Source of the DNA: a virus
Virus record (IMG/VR): IMGVR_UViG_3300045004_000041
Location: 1 to 47,480 of that record
Length of the DNA: 47,480 nt
Direction: 5' to 3' (one strand)
A program made the position numbers and the translations under genes. Below the pieces are notes generated by a model, which did not search any database, had not been told where the DNA came from, and saw only the letters and a program-made list of their open reading frames with translations. Of this stretch, positions 8,297 to 16,462 are shown piece by piece; positions within the stretch are counted from its first letter, which is position 1, and each line of letters begins with the position of its first letter.

Positions 8297-9147
8297 TGAG
8301 CCTCGAAAGCCCGGTCACAGAGACCACCACGCCCGCTGACTATTCGCAGATTCCGGCGTCGGCCTTCCCAGAGGGTGCAGACCCCTCGACCTACAAAGAC
8401 TCCCTGTCGGCACCGGAAACCCCGGCCAAGCCGGAACGCCCCGCCCACATCCCCGAGAAGTTCTGGGATGCAGAAGCGGGCACGATCCGCGTCGATGATC
8501 TCGCCAAGTCTTACGCGGAACTGGAGAAGATGAAGTCGGCTGCGAAGCCCGAGGACAAGCCCGCTGACCAAGCGGCCAAGCCTAACGACCTGACCATCAA
8601 ACCGGCGACGGAAGAGACCCCGGCACAAGTCGAGGCCAACCCTGTCACGACCGCGTTCGAGTCATTCGCCAAACACTACGAAGAGACGCAGGGACAACCC
8701 GCCGAAGATCAGATCGCAGAGATCGTGAAGCTCGGCGTCCCGCAGTCCGTCGTAGAAAACTACCTCGCCGGTTTGTCGGCCATGTCCCAACTCGCATTCC
8801 AACAGGCACATGCGACGGCGGGCGGCGAGGATGTCTTCGACGCTGCAACGGATTGGGCTTCAAAGTCCCTGACCGCAGCGGAGATCGACAGCTACAACAC
8901 CCTCGTCTCCAACCCCACGACCGCCACTCAAGGCATCGAATGGTTGGTGGCGAAATACAAGGCGGCTCGTCCGTCCGAAGGCTCGTTCGTCGAGTCGATG
9001 CCGGGCACCGCAGTCGGTGACGTGTTCCGATCCAAATCGGAAATGGTCGCCGCGATGAAGACCGACCGATACCAGACCGACCGTGCCTTTGTGGCAGAGG
9101 TCGCGGCGAAGGTCGCTCGCTCACAAGCAGCAGGAACGCTGCTCTAA
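8296..9147 (+). CDS. Capsid assembly scaffolding protein (T7 gp9-like)
   Basis: An internal scaffold that guides procapsid assembly and is then lost. At 283 aa it is close to T7 gp9 (307 aa). The recognisable segment is HIPEKFWDAEAGTIRVDDL followed by AKSYAELEKM near residues 50-85, common to podovirus scaffolds. The rest is acidic, Ala/Glu/Pro-rich and helical, as expected. It starts at ATG 8296 overlapping the portal stop by one base, with AAGGA upstream. The position between portal and capsid is diagnostic. Confidence 0.92.
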   Translation: MSLESPVTETTTPADYSQIPASAFPEGADPSTYKDSLSAPETPAKPERPAHIPEKFWDAEAGTIRVDDLAKSYAELEKMKSAAKPEDKPADQAAKPNDLTIKPATEETPAQVEANPVTTAFESFAKHYEETQGQPAEDQIAEIVKLGVPQSVVENYLAGLSAMSQLAFQQAHATAGGEDVFDAATDWASKSLTAAEIDSYNTLVSNPTTATQGIEWLVAKYKAARPSEGSFVESMPGTAVGDVFRSKSEMVAAMKTDRYQTDRAFVAEVAAKVARSQAAGTLL

Positions 9148-9395
9148 AGCACCCATAAGACCCTGATCGCTTGCCTCCACAGAGGCTCGCCAGCGGGGCC
9201 GCACAGTTCCCAGCGCAAACACGGAACTGACCGTCTGCGGGCGGGCGGCCGGTGAAAGCCCGGCCTAACCCTTTCTCCCAAATCAAAGCGGAAACATCCG
9301 GCTGCGAAGAGGCCGGATCACTCCGACAACCTTTGCGCCAGCGGACTCCGATTGATCGACGGGAGCCAAAAACTCTCTCTCAATCAAGGAGCCTA
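9148..9395 (+). promoter_or_regulatory. Long leader before the capsid gene, probable phage promoter/processing region
   Basis: This 248-bp spacer is the longest gap in the structural module. It contains small stems: GCCTC/GAGGC near 9175, GGCCGG/CCGGCC near 9248-9270, and TCCGGC/GCCGGA near 9298-9320. In T7 the spacer between genes 9 and 10 carries the strong phi10 promoter and an RNase III site. By analogy a phage promoter is likely here, but I found no sequence repeated at other gene starts that would identify it. It ends in AAGGAG four bases before the capsid ATG. Confidence 0.4.
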
Positions 9396-10355
9396 ATGGC
9401 TAACTCCACCCCCTCGAATCCCGGCTACAAGGCCGGTGATCCCGCTGGCACCAACAACCTGCTGCTCGATATCTTCGGCGGCGAGGTCCAAGCATCCTAC
9501 GAGCGCATGACCGTCATGCGCGACAAGCACCGCATCTTCTCGCTGTCCAACGGCAAGTCGCTGCGCTTCCCCCGCGTCGGCCGCGCGACCGCGACCTACC
9601 ACACGCCGGGCACCGAGATCGTCGGCAAGCAAATCGACCACGATGAGATCGTGCTGTCGTCCGACGACAAGCTGATCTCGGACGTGTTCGTCTCCGACAT
9701 TCAAGAAATCCTGAACCACTTCGACATCCGCTCGGAATACGTTCGCCAACTGGCTGAAGCTCTGGCCGTTCAGTTCGACCAGAACGCCATGCGCGCGGTC
9801 GTGAAGGCTGCTCGTGTGACCGACCTGCTCGGCGGCGGCGCCTCGACCCCGGTCGTGGATGCGGCTCTGCTCACGGACGCCACCAAGCTTTTCGAAGCCT
9901 TCTCCAAGGCCAAGGAAAACCTCGACGGCAAGAACGTCCGCGTCGATATGGTCGATGTGTTCGGTCTCGTGAAGAACGCCCAATGGTATCTGATGGCGCG
10001 CTCGGACAAGAACCTGAACCGCGACTACAACGGCGGTGACGCTTCGCTCCGCAAGCACACCCTCGAAACCATCGACGGCATTAAGATCATCAAGTCGAAC
10101 ATCGCACCGTTCGGTGCTGACGACTCGGCCAACCTGACGATCCCGGCTCGCTACCGTCTGAAGATGGGCACGACTGTCGGCGCCGTCTGGACCAAGGACG
10201 CCATCGGCACCGCCGAAGTCCAAGGCGTCTCGGTGCAGACCGAAGACCAGATCAGCAAGCAAGGCACGCTGATCCTCGCGCGTCAGATGACCGGCACGGA
10301 CACGTTCCGCGCCTCGGATGCGGTCGAACTCCGCACCGGCGCCATCCCGGCCTAA
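9396..10355 (+). CDS. Major capsid protein (T7 gp10A-like)
   Basis: Forms the icosahedral shell. The 319-aa protein (T7 gp10A is 345 aa) has the HK97-type podovirus capsid start, with EVQASYERMTVMRDKHRIF and KSLRFPRVGRATATYHTPG, then YVRQLAEALAVQFDQNAMR. The true start is ATG 9396 (MANSTPSNPGY), set by AAGGAG at 9386-9391; an upstream in-frame ATG at 9252 lies in leader sequence. A strong terminator lies 25 bp after the stop, as after T7 gene 10. I saw no convincing slippery site for a gp10B-like frameshift product. Confidence 0.95.
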   Translation: MANSTPSNPGYKAGDPAGTNNLLLDIFGGEVQASYERMTVMRDKHRIFSLSNGKSLRFPRVGRATATYHTPGTEIVGKQIDHDEIVLSSDDKLISDVFVSDIQEILNHFDIRSEYVRQLAEALAVQFDQNAMRAVVKAARVTDLLGGGASTPVVDAALLTDATKLFEAFSKAKENLDGKNVRVDMVDVFGLVKNAQWYLMARSDKNLNRDYNGGDASLRKHTLETIDGIKIIKSNIAPFGADDSANLTIPARYRLKMGTTVGAVWTKDAIGTAEVQGVSVQTEDQISKQGTLILARQMTGTDTFRASDAVELRTGAIPA

Positions 10356-10380
10356 CGACCGGCAAACCGCCAAACCAGAA

Positions 10381-10415
10381 GGGCGCGCTCTCTCACGAGG
10401 GCGCGTCCTTTTTTT
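10381..10415 (+). terminator. Strong terminator after the capsid gene (T7 T-phi position)
   Basis: A 12-bp stem (10381-10392 with 10397-10408, two G-U pairs), four-base loop TCAC, then seven consecutive T (10409-10415). The position just after the major capsid gene matches the T-phi terminator of T7, which limits expression of tail genes relative to capsid. Confidence 0.85.
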
Positions 10416-10442
10416 CACCTCGTTCCGAAGGAGACCGCGCCC

Positions 10443-11054
10443 ATGCTGGCTGCGCCCATGACGGAACTTGAGGCCGTCAACGACATGCTGATCGGCATCG
10501 GCCAGCTTCCCGTCAACGCCATCATTCCCGAGATCGTCGATCAATCCATCGCGCTCGGAGAACTGAACAAGGTCGTTCGCGAAGTCTGCCTCTACGGCTT
10601 CAAGTTCAACACCGATGAGGATTTCGTCCTCTCCCCCGACATCGACGGTTTCATCGCCGTCCCCTCTGGCGCCCTCGACATCGACCCGATGGACAAGGCC
10701 CAAGACCTGATCGTCCGCAAGCATCCGACGAAGGGCTTCGGCCTCTGGGATGCTGCGAACCTGACGTGGGTGATGGCCCTGCCGGTCAAGGTCCGCATCA
10801 AATGGTCCTTCACCTTCGACGCCTTGCCGGAAGCCGCTCGCGGATACGCCGTGATCGCAGCCGGTCGGAAGTTCACCGCGCGCGTCATCGGCGACCCTGC
10901 CGCTGATCGCTTCGGCGAAGAGGATCAACGCCGCGCATGGCTGACGCTGCAACGCCAGCAGTCCGCCTCGGCCGACATCAACATCTTCCGCGCCAACAAG
11001 GCTCTCGCGGCATCCCTCAACCGGCGTGGCCGGGCTTGGAGGTCCGATAAGTGA
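10443..11054 (+). CDS. Tail tubular protein A (T7 gp11-like, gatekeeper)
   Basis: Ring protein joining the portal to the tail nozzle. The 203-aa protein (T7 gp11 196 aa) has the family start EAVNDMLIGIGQLPVNAI, then LNKVVREVCLYGFKFNTDED, and the helical C-terminus with FTARVIGDPAADRFGEEDQ. ATG 10443 has AAGGAG nine bases upstream; an in-frame ATG at 10458 is an alternative. It is the first gene after the terminator. The next gene overlaps its stop by four bases (GTGA). Confidence 0.93.
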   Translation: MLAAPMTELEAVNDMLIGIGQLPVNAIIPEIVDQSIALGELNKVVREVCLYGFKFNTDEDFVLSPDIDGFIAVPSGALDIDPMDKAQDLIVRKHPTKGFGLWDAANLTWVMALPVKVRIKWSFTFDALPEAARGYAVIAAGRKFTARVIGDPAADRFGEEDQRRAWLTLQRQQSASADINIFRANKALAASLNRRGRAWRSDK

Positions 11055-13258
11055 GCCTCGTGACCCGCTCGCTGCCGTCCCTTCACGGGGGCGTTTCGCA
11101 GCAATCGCCGCTGGTCCGCTCGCCCGATCAACTCGAAAGCCTGACCAACGGCTGGCCGTCCATCGCGACCGGCCTGACCAAACGCGCCCCCTCCGAGATC
11201 ATCGCCCGGCTGACGCCGACCGCGCCGGAAAACGCACACGTCCACACCATCAACCGCGACACCATTGAACAGTATGTCGTCATCGTCGCAGACGGTCAGA
11301 TAAAGGTGTTCGACACCCTGACCGGCGAAGAGAAGACCGTCACCGCTCCCGGCGGATGGGGCTATCTCTCGACCGTCGAGGACTACAGCACCGACATCTC
11401 GGCGTTCAGCGTCGCGGACTACACCTTCATCACGAACCGCCGCGTGAAGTGCGCCATGGGCGCCCTCGGCGCCGATACCCAGCCCGATCCCGCCGAACAA
11501 ATCTGGCTGAACCGCCGGATCGGCACCGACGCTAATGGCGATCCCTACGCACCGGGAAGCACCTACAGCTATCCGCTGAACCCAGCTTACGGCGTCATCA
11601 CCGGCACGGTGCAGCGGTTCGACAAACTGCCGCCGGTCAATCAAGGCGACACGCCCCCGGCCGAAGGCGCGATCTACCGTGTCCAAGGCGACGAGACTGG
11701 CGGGTTCATGTCCTACTATGTCGTCCGTCGCGGCGGCGTCTGGGAGGAATGCGTCAAGCCCGGACTGGTCAACGCCATCGACTACAAGACCATGCCTCAC
11801 GCATTGGTCCGCGATAGCGACGGCACGTTCGTCTTCGCTCCGTTCTCGTGGGCGCATCGCCGCGTCGGCGATACCGAGATCAACCCGAACCCCGGCTTCA
11901 TCGGTCGCCCGATCCGCAAGGTGTTCTTCTATCAAAACCGCTTGGCGTTCCTCTACGACGAGAACTGCATCCTCTCGTGCGTCGGTGACTTCGGGAACTT
12001 CTGGCGGATGTCCCAGACCGACTATCTGGAAAGCGATGTGCTGGACGCCGGGGCGACCTCTACCAAGGTCTCGCCGCTGCTTGATGCGACCACCCACAAT
12101 GACGGCATCCTGCTCACGTCCGACCAGACACAGTTCAGCATGTCGCATGGCGAACTCGGGCTGAACGCATCGTCGCTCGCGATCCGGCCGACGACGAACT
12201 ACACCCTCAACACGTCCGCTGGCCTCGCCGCACTCGGCTCCGAAATCTACTTCGCAGTCGAGAACAGCGGGTATGCGAAGGTCATGGAATACACCCGGCT
12301 CGCCGGGGCTGACACGACCACGGCCTCGGACGTGACGGCGCATTGCGACCGCTACATCCCGGCTGGCGTCCACGACCTGATCCCGGCCGATGACCTGTCG
12401 GCTCTATTCGTCCTGACGCACGGCGCCCCGAACACGGTCTACTGCTACAACTTCTATTGGGCTTCGTCCGACGAGAAGCTTCAGTCGGCTTGGCACGAGT
12501 GGGACTTCGGACCCGGCGCCCGGATCGTCTCCGGCGCCTATCTCAAGGGCAACGTCTTCCTGACCGTCGAGCGCAACGACGGCCTATGGCTGGAAAAGGT
12601 CAACCTGACCGCTGGCTCGCGCCCGGCCCAGACCTCCCGACAAATCCATCTGGATCGTCGGGCGACCGTCACCGGCGAGTATCAGCAGACCACGAACACG
12701 ACGCAGTTCATCCTTCCGTATCGCCCGGTCAAAGACCGGTTCGAGATCGTCCGGGGTGACGCCTTCACGACCCGGCCGCAAACGCTGATCGACCCTTCGA
12801 CCTACGTCTGGATCACAGACAACATCGTCGAGGTTCCGGCCAGCGAGATCGCCGGTCCTGTCGTGATCGGCGAAGGCTACGAGTTCGCGTTCGAGTTCTC
12901 GACGCAATACATGCGGACCCAGCGCGGCGAGGCCATCACGACCGGCCGCACCACGTTGCGGACGTTCAACGTCAACTTCGTGGACACCGCCTATTTCAAG
13001 ACCTCGGTTGCGCCCTACGGCTTCAATCCGAACGTCGAAGAAATCCTGCCCGCCAAACTCTCGCAGTTCAGCGGCAAGACCTTGGGCGCCGCGAGCTTCC
13101 GTCTGAACGCCCCGGCCTACGCGACAGGGACTCACCGTTTTCAGGTCTACGGCCAGAACACGACGACCCGCATCCGCATCGCCAACGACACCCACGTCGC
13201 CTCGACGTTCGTCGCGGCCGAGTGGGAAGCTAACTACTACAACCGTTCCAGAACCTGA
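11051..13258 (+). CDS. Tail tubular protein B (T7 gp12-like nozzle)
   Basis: Hexameric nozzle of the short tail, carrying fibre-docking surfaces. The 735-aa protein (T7 gp12 794 aa) opens with the family signature: LPSLHGGVSQQSPLVRSPDQ and GWPSIATGLTKRAP. Internally it has FFYQNRLAFLYDENCILS and the LTSDQTQFSMSHGE block typical of these beta-propeller nozzle proteins. It starts at GTG 11051 with GGAGG eight bases upstream, overlapping the gp11-like stop. Confidence 0.95.
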   Translation: MSLVTRSLPSLHGGVSQQSPLVRSPDQLESLTNGWPSIATGLTKRAPSEIIARLTPTAPENAHVHTINRDTIEQYVVIVADGQIKVFDTLTGEEKTVTAPGGWGYLSTVEDYSTDISAFSVADYTFITNRRVKCAMGALGADTQPDPAEQIWLNRRIGTDANGDPYAPGSTYSYPLNPAYGVITGTVQRFDKLPPVNQGDTPPAEGAIYRVQGDETGGFMSYYVVRRGGVWEECVKPGLVNAIDYKTMPHALVRDSDGTFVFAPFSWAHRRVGDTEINPNPGFIGRPIRKVFFYQNRLAFLYDENCILSCVGDFGNFWRMSQTDYLESDVLDAGATSTKVSPLLDATTHNDGILLTSDQTQFSMSHGELGLNASSLAIRPTTNYTLNTSAGLAALGSEIYFAVENSGYAKVMEYTRLAGADTTTASDVTAHCDRYIPAGVHDLIPADDLSALFVLTHGAPNTVYCYNFYWASSDEKLQSAWHEWDFGPGARIVSGAYLKGNVFLTVERNDGLWLEKVNLTAGSRPAQTSRQIHLDRRATVTGEYQQTTNTTQFILPYRPVKDRFEIVRGDAFTTRPQTLIDPSTYVWITDNIVEVPASEIAGPVVIGEGYEFAFEFSTQYMRTQRGEAITTGRTTLRTFNVNFVDTAYFKTSVAPYGFNPNVEEILPAKLSQFSGKTLGAASFRLNAPAYATGTHRFQVYGQNTTTRIRIANDTHVASTFVAAEWEANYYNRSRT

Positions 13259-13274
13259 CCGCCTCCGGGCGGTC
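13257..13274 (+). terminator. Hairpin at the end of the nozzle gene
   Basis: GACCGCC/GGCGGTC with a four-base loop, beginning inside the stop codon and followed by AGGGCCTTTCC. The T-run is only three bases, so termination would be weak. It may instead be an RNA-processing or mRNA-stabilising stem, like those between T7 late genes. Confidence 0.45.
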
Positions 13275-13287
13275 AGGGCCTTTCCCC

Positions 13288-13806
13288 ATGATCGAATTCC
13301 ATGACCTCGCCGACGTATCGGGCGAACAGATTCACGACTGGCTCGACGCCATCGCGAACGACATGCGCCCCGCCGACTTCGACGAGATCAGAGCGACCAA
13401 CCCTCTCCTGACCATCGGTGATCCAGACCCGCTTCTGGTTCTCACGATGTCGGTCATGAACAGCTTGGACGCTTGGGTCATCACCGACGATAGCAAGGCC
13501 ATCGCCGTCTATGGCGTGGGGCCTTCCGACGACCCGGCTTCCGGCATCGTCTGGATGCTCGGGACGCCGGGCATGGAAAGACCGAGGGCCAAGATCGCCA
13601 TCGGTCGCGAGACCTACGCCGTCATCAGACGGTGGCACGAGCGTTGGCCGCGTCTCTTCAATCACGTCGATGCTCGCAACAGCATGAGCATTCTCTGGCT
13701 CTTCCGCGCTGGGTTCCAGATCGAGGACGTCGATCTCACCCATGGCCGCGAGAGCCGCCCATTCTACCTCATCAGCAGCATTCAGGAGGGACCAATCCAT
13801 CTGTGA
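13288..13806 (+). CDS. Internal virion protein A (T7 gp13-like, GNAT-fold)
   Basis: A 172-aa protein in the position of T7 gp13 (138 aa), with the acetyltransferase-like look of that family (Pfam DUF2833): an N-terminal DFDEIRATNP segment, central strands VVGPSDDP-like (YGVGPSDDPASGIVWMLGT), and the C-terminal NSMSILWLFRAGFQIEDV, the usual end of GNAT-like folds. T7 gp13 is needed for virion assembly though absent or minor in the particle; whether this protein binds acetyl-CoA is unknown. It overlaps the start of the next gene by eight bases if the ATC start proposed there is right. Confidence 0.82.
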   Translation: MIEFHDLADVSGEQIHDWLDAIANDMRPADFDEIRATNPLLTIGDPDPLLVLTMSVMNSLDAWVITDDSKAIAVYGVGPSDDPASGIVWMLGTPGMERPRAKIAIGRETYAVIRRWHERWPRLFNHVDARNSMSILWLFRAGFQIEDVDLTHGRESRPFYLISSIQEGPIHL

Positions 13807-14281
13807 TCCCGTGACCATCATGACGACCCTCGCTGTCGTCGGGGCTGCGACCGAAACCATCGGTCAAATGCAGTCCGCCAAGGCCCAACAGAAGGCCATC
13901 GACAACCAGCTTGCCACCGCCCAGCAGGAAATCCGCGTCGCCCAGACCGCCGAACTCAACGAGCGTCAGCGCGTCGCCCGAAAGGAGCAGGCCCGCATCA
14001 AGGTCGCCGCCGGTGAAGCCGGTCTAAATATCGGGGGAAGCATCGAAGCTCTTCTCAAGGACAGCTTGATGCAGACCCAACTTTCCGCCGAACGCACAAA
14101 CCTCAACGCAGAGTCCCAGCAGCGCGCCGCCGCCGCCGAAGCCAACTCCATGTCCAGCCGCATCCAGTCGCCGACCATTCTCGGCGCGGGTCTCCGCATC
14201 GCTACAGCGGGCGCCCAAGGATACTACGGCGGCAAGAGCCTCCAGCTTCAGCAGAGCGCAGCAGCCAAGGGTCCGAACTGA
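13799..14281 (+). CDS. Internal virion protein B (T7 gp14-like), apparent ATC start codon
   Basis: An ejected core protein thought to form the outer-membrane pore during DNA entry. From ATC 13799 the protein is 160 aa (T7 gp14 196 aa): Ala/Gln-rich and helical, with AKAQQKAIDNQLATAQQE and the glycine-rich NIGGSIEAL segment. I place the start at ATC because the next codons read CDPVT, and Met-Cys-Asp-Pro-Val-Thr is, from memory, the common N-terminus of this protein family. AGGAGG at 13784-13789 is also spaced nine bases from ATC. The conventional alternatives, GTG 13811 and ATG 13820, are 21 and 30 bases from that site and lose CDP. Confidence 0.8.
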   Translation: MCDPVTIMTTLAVVGAATETIGQMQSAKAQQKAIDNQLATAQQEIRVAQTAELNERQRVARKEQARIKVAAGEAGLNIGGSIEALLKDSLMQTQLSAERTNLNAESQQRAAAAEANSMSSRIQSPTILGAGLRIATAGAQGYYGGKSLQLQQSAAAKGPN

Positions 14282-14284
14282 TCC

Positions 14285-16462
14285 ATGGCCGACCTTTCCA
14301 GACAATCCCAGCGTCGCACGACGCAAGACCGCATCACCAACAACCGTGATGCGATCCTCCCGACCCGCCGCGAAGATCGCGTTGACCCGGTTCGCATCAA
14401 CGCCTCGATGCGCGACGCCCAGCGCGGCAACAATCTCGACGAACTTCGCCGGTTCTTCGGCCAGACGCAGGACGCAGCCGAAGCCTACTTCCGCAACGAC
14501 ATCGCCCAGACCGCCAAGCGGGCCGAAGGCGAGTTCGCACAGGGCACGACCGACGCCCTTGCCGGTGTCGAAATGGACCCGGCCAAGGCCCAAGCTACCG
14601 CCTATCAGCGCGCCTACTACAGCGTCACGGCGTCCAACCGTCAGACGAAGTTCGAGACGGAAACCGCCCAAGGTCTGGACGACCTGATCCAGAACGGCGC
14701 GACGGTCGAGGACATCGAGACCTACATGAACGAGCGATCCTCGGCCTTCATCGGCGAGGTCAGCGACCTGTTCGAAAGCCCGGAGGTCCGCCTTCAGGTC
14801 GGACAGCGGATGCAGCGTTGGTCGAACGACCTGAACGCTCGCGCATCCGGCGTCCTGCAAGAGCGCACCGACCGCGAAATGCTCGAAATGACGACCGGCG
14901 AGGTTCAAGCCGCGCTGGGCCGTGGCGAGGGCATCGACCTTCTCGGAACCGTGCGCCGCCTGAAAGAGGCTGGCCTTGATGGCGTCGCCGTCCAAGAGGA
15001 AGTCGTCAACGCCGTCGTCGCCTACGCCACCCAGACCGGCGATCTATCCGGCCTTTACTCGCTGATCGACACCCGTCGCCCGGAAGATGTGGCGGCCGAA
15101 ATCGAAGAGGCTCGCGCCAACGCGAACAGTGCGGTGATCGAAGGCCAGCCGCTTCCGTCCGTCGTCGCTGAACCCGAACCGGCTCCGGCTGCTCCGGCTC
15201 CCGCCTCGACCTACATCATGCCGCTGGAAGGCCGCGTGACCTCGGGCTTCGGTTCCCGCCGCGCTCCGCTTCGTGGTGCATCCACCGATCACGGCGGCAT
15301 CGACATCGCAGTTCCGATTGGAACGCCCGTCGTGGCACCGGCGGATGGCGTCGTGGAGTTCGCTGGCCCGCGTGGACGGGGCGGCAACACCGTCCTGATC
15401 CGTCACGCAGACGGTCGCGTGACCGGCTACGCCCACCTCGACACGATCACCGTCAAGGCAGGAGATCGCGTGTCGCAAGGCACGGCGTTCGCCGCTTCCG
15501 GCAACACCGGCAACTCGACCGGCCCGCACCTTCACTTCTCGGCTCGCGACGCTCAAGGGCGCCGCATCGACCCGCGCTCCATCGTCGGCCAACCGGCGCA
15601 GACCGCAGCCGCAGACCCGGCGGCTCCAGCCGTCGAAGTCGCGGATGCAGAAACCCCGGCCCAACGGCGCGCTCGCGCACCGGGCGCCTCGGTTCTGACC
15701 TCGGCCCAGCAAATCCGCGTCCTGAACGCGATTGAGGGCGTCGAGGCCGACACCGAACGCCGCACCGAAAAGGCGCGTGTGGAAGCCAAGGACGACCTGA
15801 CCATCGACCTCTACAACCGCTCGCTTCGCGGCGAGAACGTGGACGAGGCGATCCAGACCGCAGCAGCCAACGGGGTTCTCGAACCCGGCGAGGCCATGAC
15901 CATGCGCGGCGCCTTCCGCAGCCTCCGCAACGATGTCGCGGACGGCGAGGCTAACGAGGACTTGGCTCTCAACTACGCCAGCCGCTTCGCCACGGCCGAA
16001 CCCAACTACGCCAGCATCGGCGCCCAAGCAGATCGCGACTACAATGCGGGACGTTTCGGGACCGGACGCAATGCGACCCGCGCCTATCTGGCGGTGAAGG
16101 AACGTGTGGCCGCTGGCTCTCGTCAGACCGCCAGCGTCCCGCCCGAGGAACGTCGCACCGCGACTGTCGCCCGATCCTATGTCGGCTCGGCTCTCGGCCA
16201 ACTCGTCGGCGAAGGCGCCCCGCCGTCACGTCGCCGCATCGGCGCCGAAGCCCTGATCGAATGGGAACGCCGCGTCGCAGGAGGCGCCGCCCCCATGAAA
16301 GCGGCCGACGACATCATTGCTGAATATACCCCCCGACTGACTCAACGTGCAGCCGCCCCGCCGGGCGGTGGCAACACCCGCGCCCCCGGCTCAACCCAGA
16401 CCGCCAGTGCTGGCGGTGTCACGCGCGTCGATAGGAACGGAAACATCATCCAAGGAGACTAA
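14285..16462 (+). CDS. Internal virion protein C (T7 gp15-like) with M23 endopeptidase domain
   Basis: Ejected core protein, 725 aa (T7 gp15 747 aa). The helical N-terminal half (about 1-290) resembles gp15: LDELRRFFGQTQDAAEAYF, AYYSVTASNRQTKFETE. A Pro/Ala linker (about 296-308) leads into a LytM/M23 zinc peptidase domain (about 310-430) with H336 and D340 (DHGGID), H384 (GYAHLD) and H415/H417 (GPHLHF), all the metal and catalytic residues. The helical gp15-like sequence then resumes. The domain would cut peptidoglycan cross-links during entry, a job done in T7 by a transglycosylase in gp16. ATG 14285 lies three bases after the preceding stop. Confidence 0.9.
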   Translation: MADLSRQSQRRTTQDRITNNRDAILPTRREDRVDPVRINASMRDAQRGNNLDELRRFFGQTQDAAEAYFRNDIAQTAKRAEGEFAQGTTDALAGVEMDPAKAQATAYQRAYYSVTASNRQTKFETETAQGLDDLIQNGATVEDIETYMNERSSAFIGEVSDLFESPEVRLQVGQRMQRWSNDLNARASGVLQERTDREMLEMTTGEVQAALGRGEGIDLLGTVRRLKEAGLDGVAVQEEVVNAVVAYATQTGDLSGLYSLIDTRRPEDVAAEIEEARANANSAVIEGQPLPSVVAEPEPAPAAPAPASTYIMPLEGRVTSGFGSRRAPLRGASTDHGGIDIAVPIGTPVVAPADGVVEFAGPRGRGGNTVLIRHADGRVTGYAHLDTITVKAGDRVSQGTAFAASGNTGNSTGPHLHFSARDAQGRRIDPRSIVGQPAQTAAADPAAPAVEVADAETPAQRRARAPGASVLTSAQQIRVLNAIEGVEADTERRTEKARVEAKDDLTIDLYNRSLRGENVDEAIQTAAANGVLEPGEAMTMRGAFRSLRNDVADGEANEDLALNYASRFATAEPNYASIGAQADRDYNAGRFGTGRNATRAYLAVKERVAAGSRQTASVPPEERRTATVARSYVGSALGQLVGEGAPPSRRRIGAEALIEWERRVAGGAAPMKAADDIIAEYTPRLTQRAAAPPGGGNTRAPGSTQTASAGGVTRVDRNGNIIQGD

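Noticed and set aside
10300-10360. T7-style frameshift producing a long capsid variant
   Set aside because: No convincing slippery heptamer, and the terminator follows within 25 bp, leaving no room for an extension.
9393-10952. 519-aa minus-strand frame across capsid and tail protein A
   Set aside because: Spans two real genes and a strong terminator; Val/Asp/Arg-rich shadow composition.
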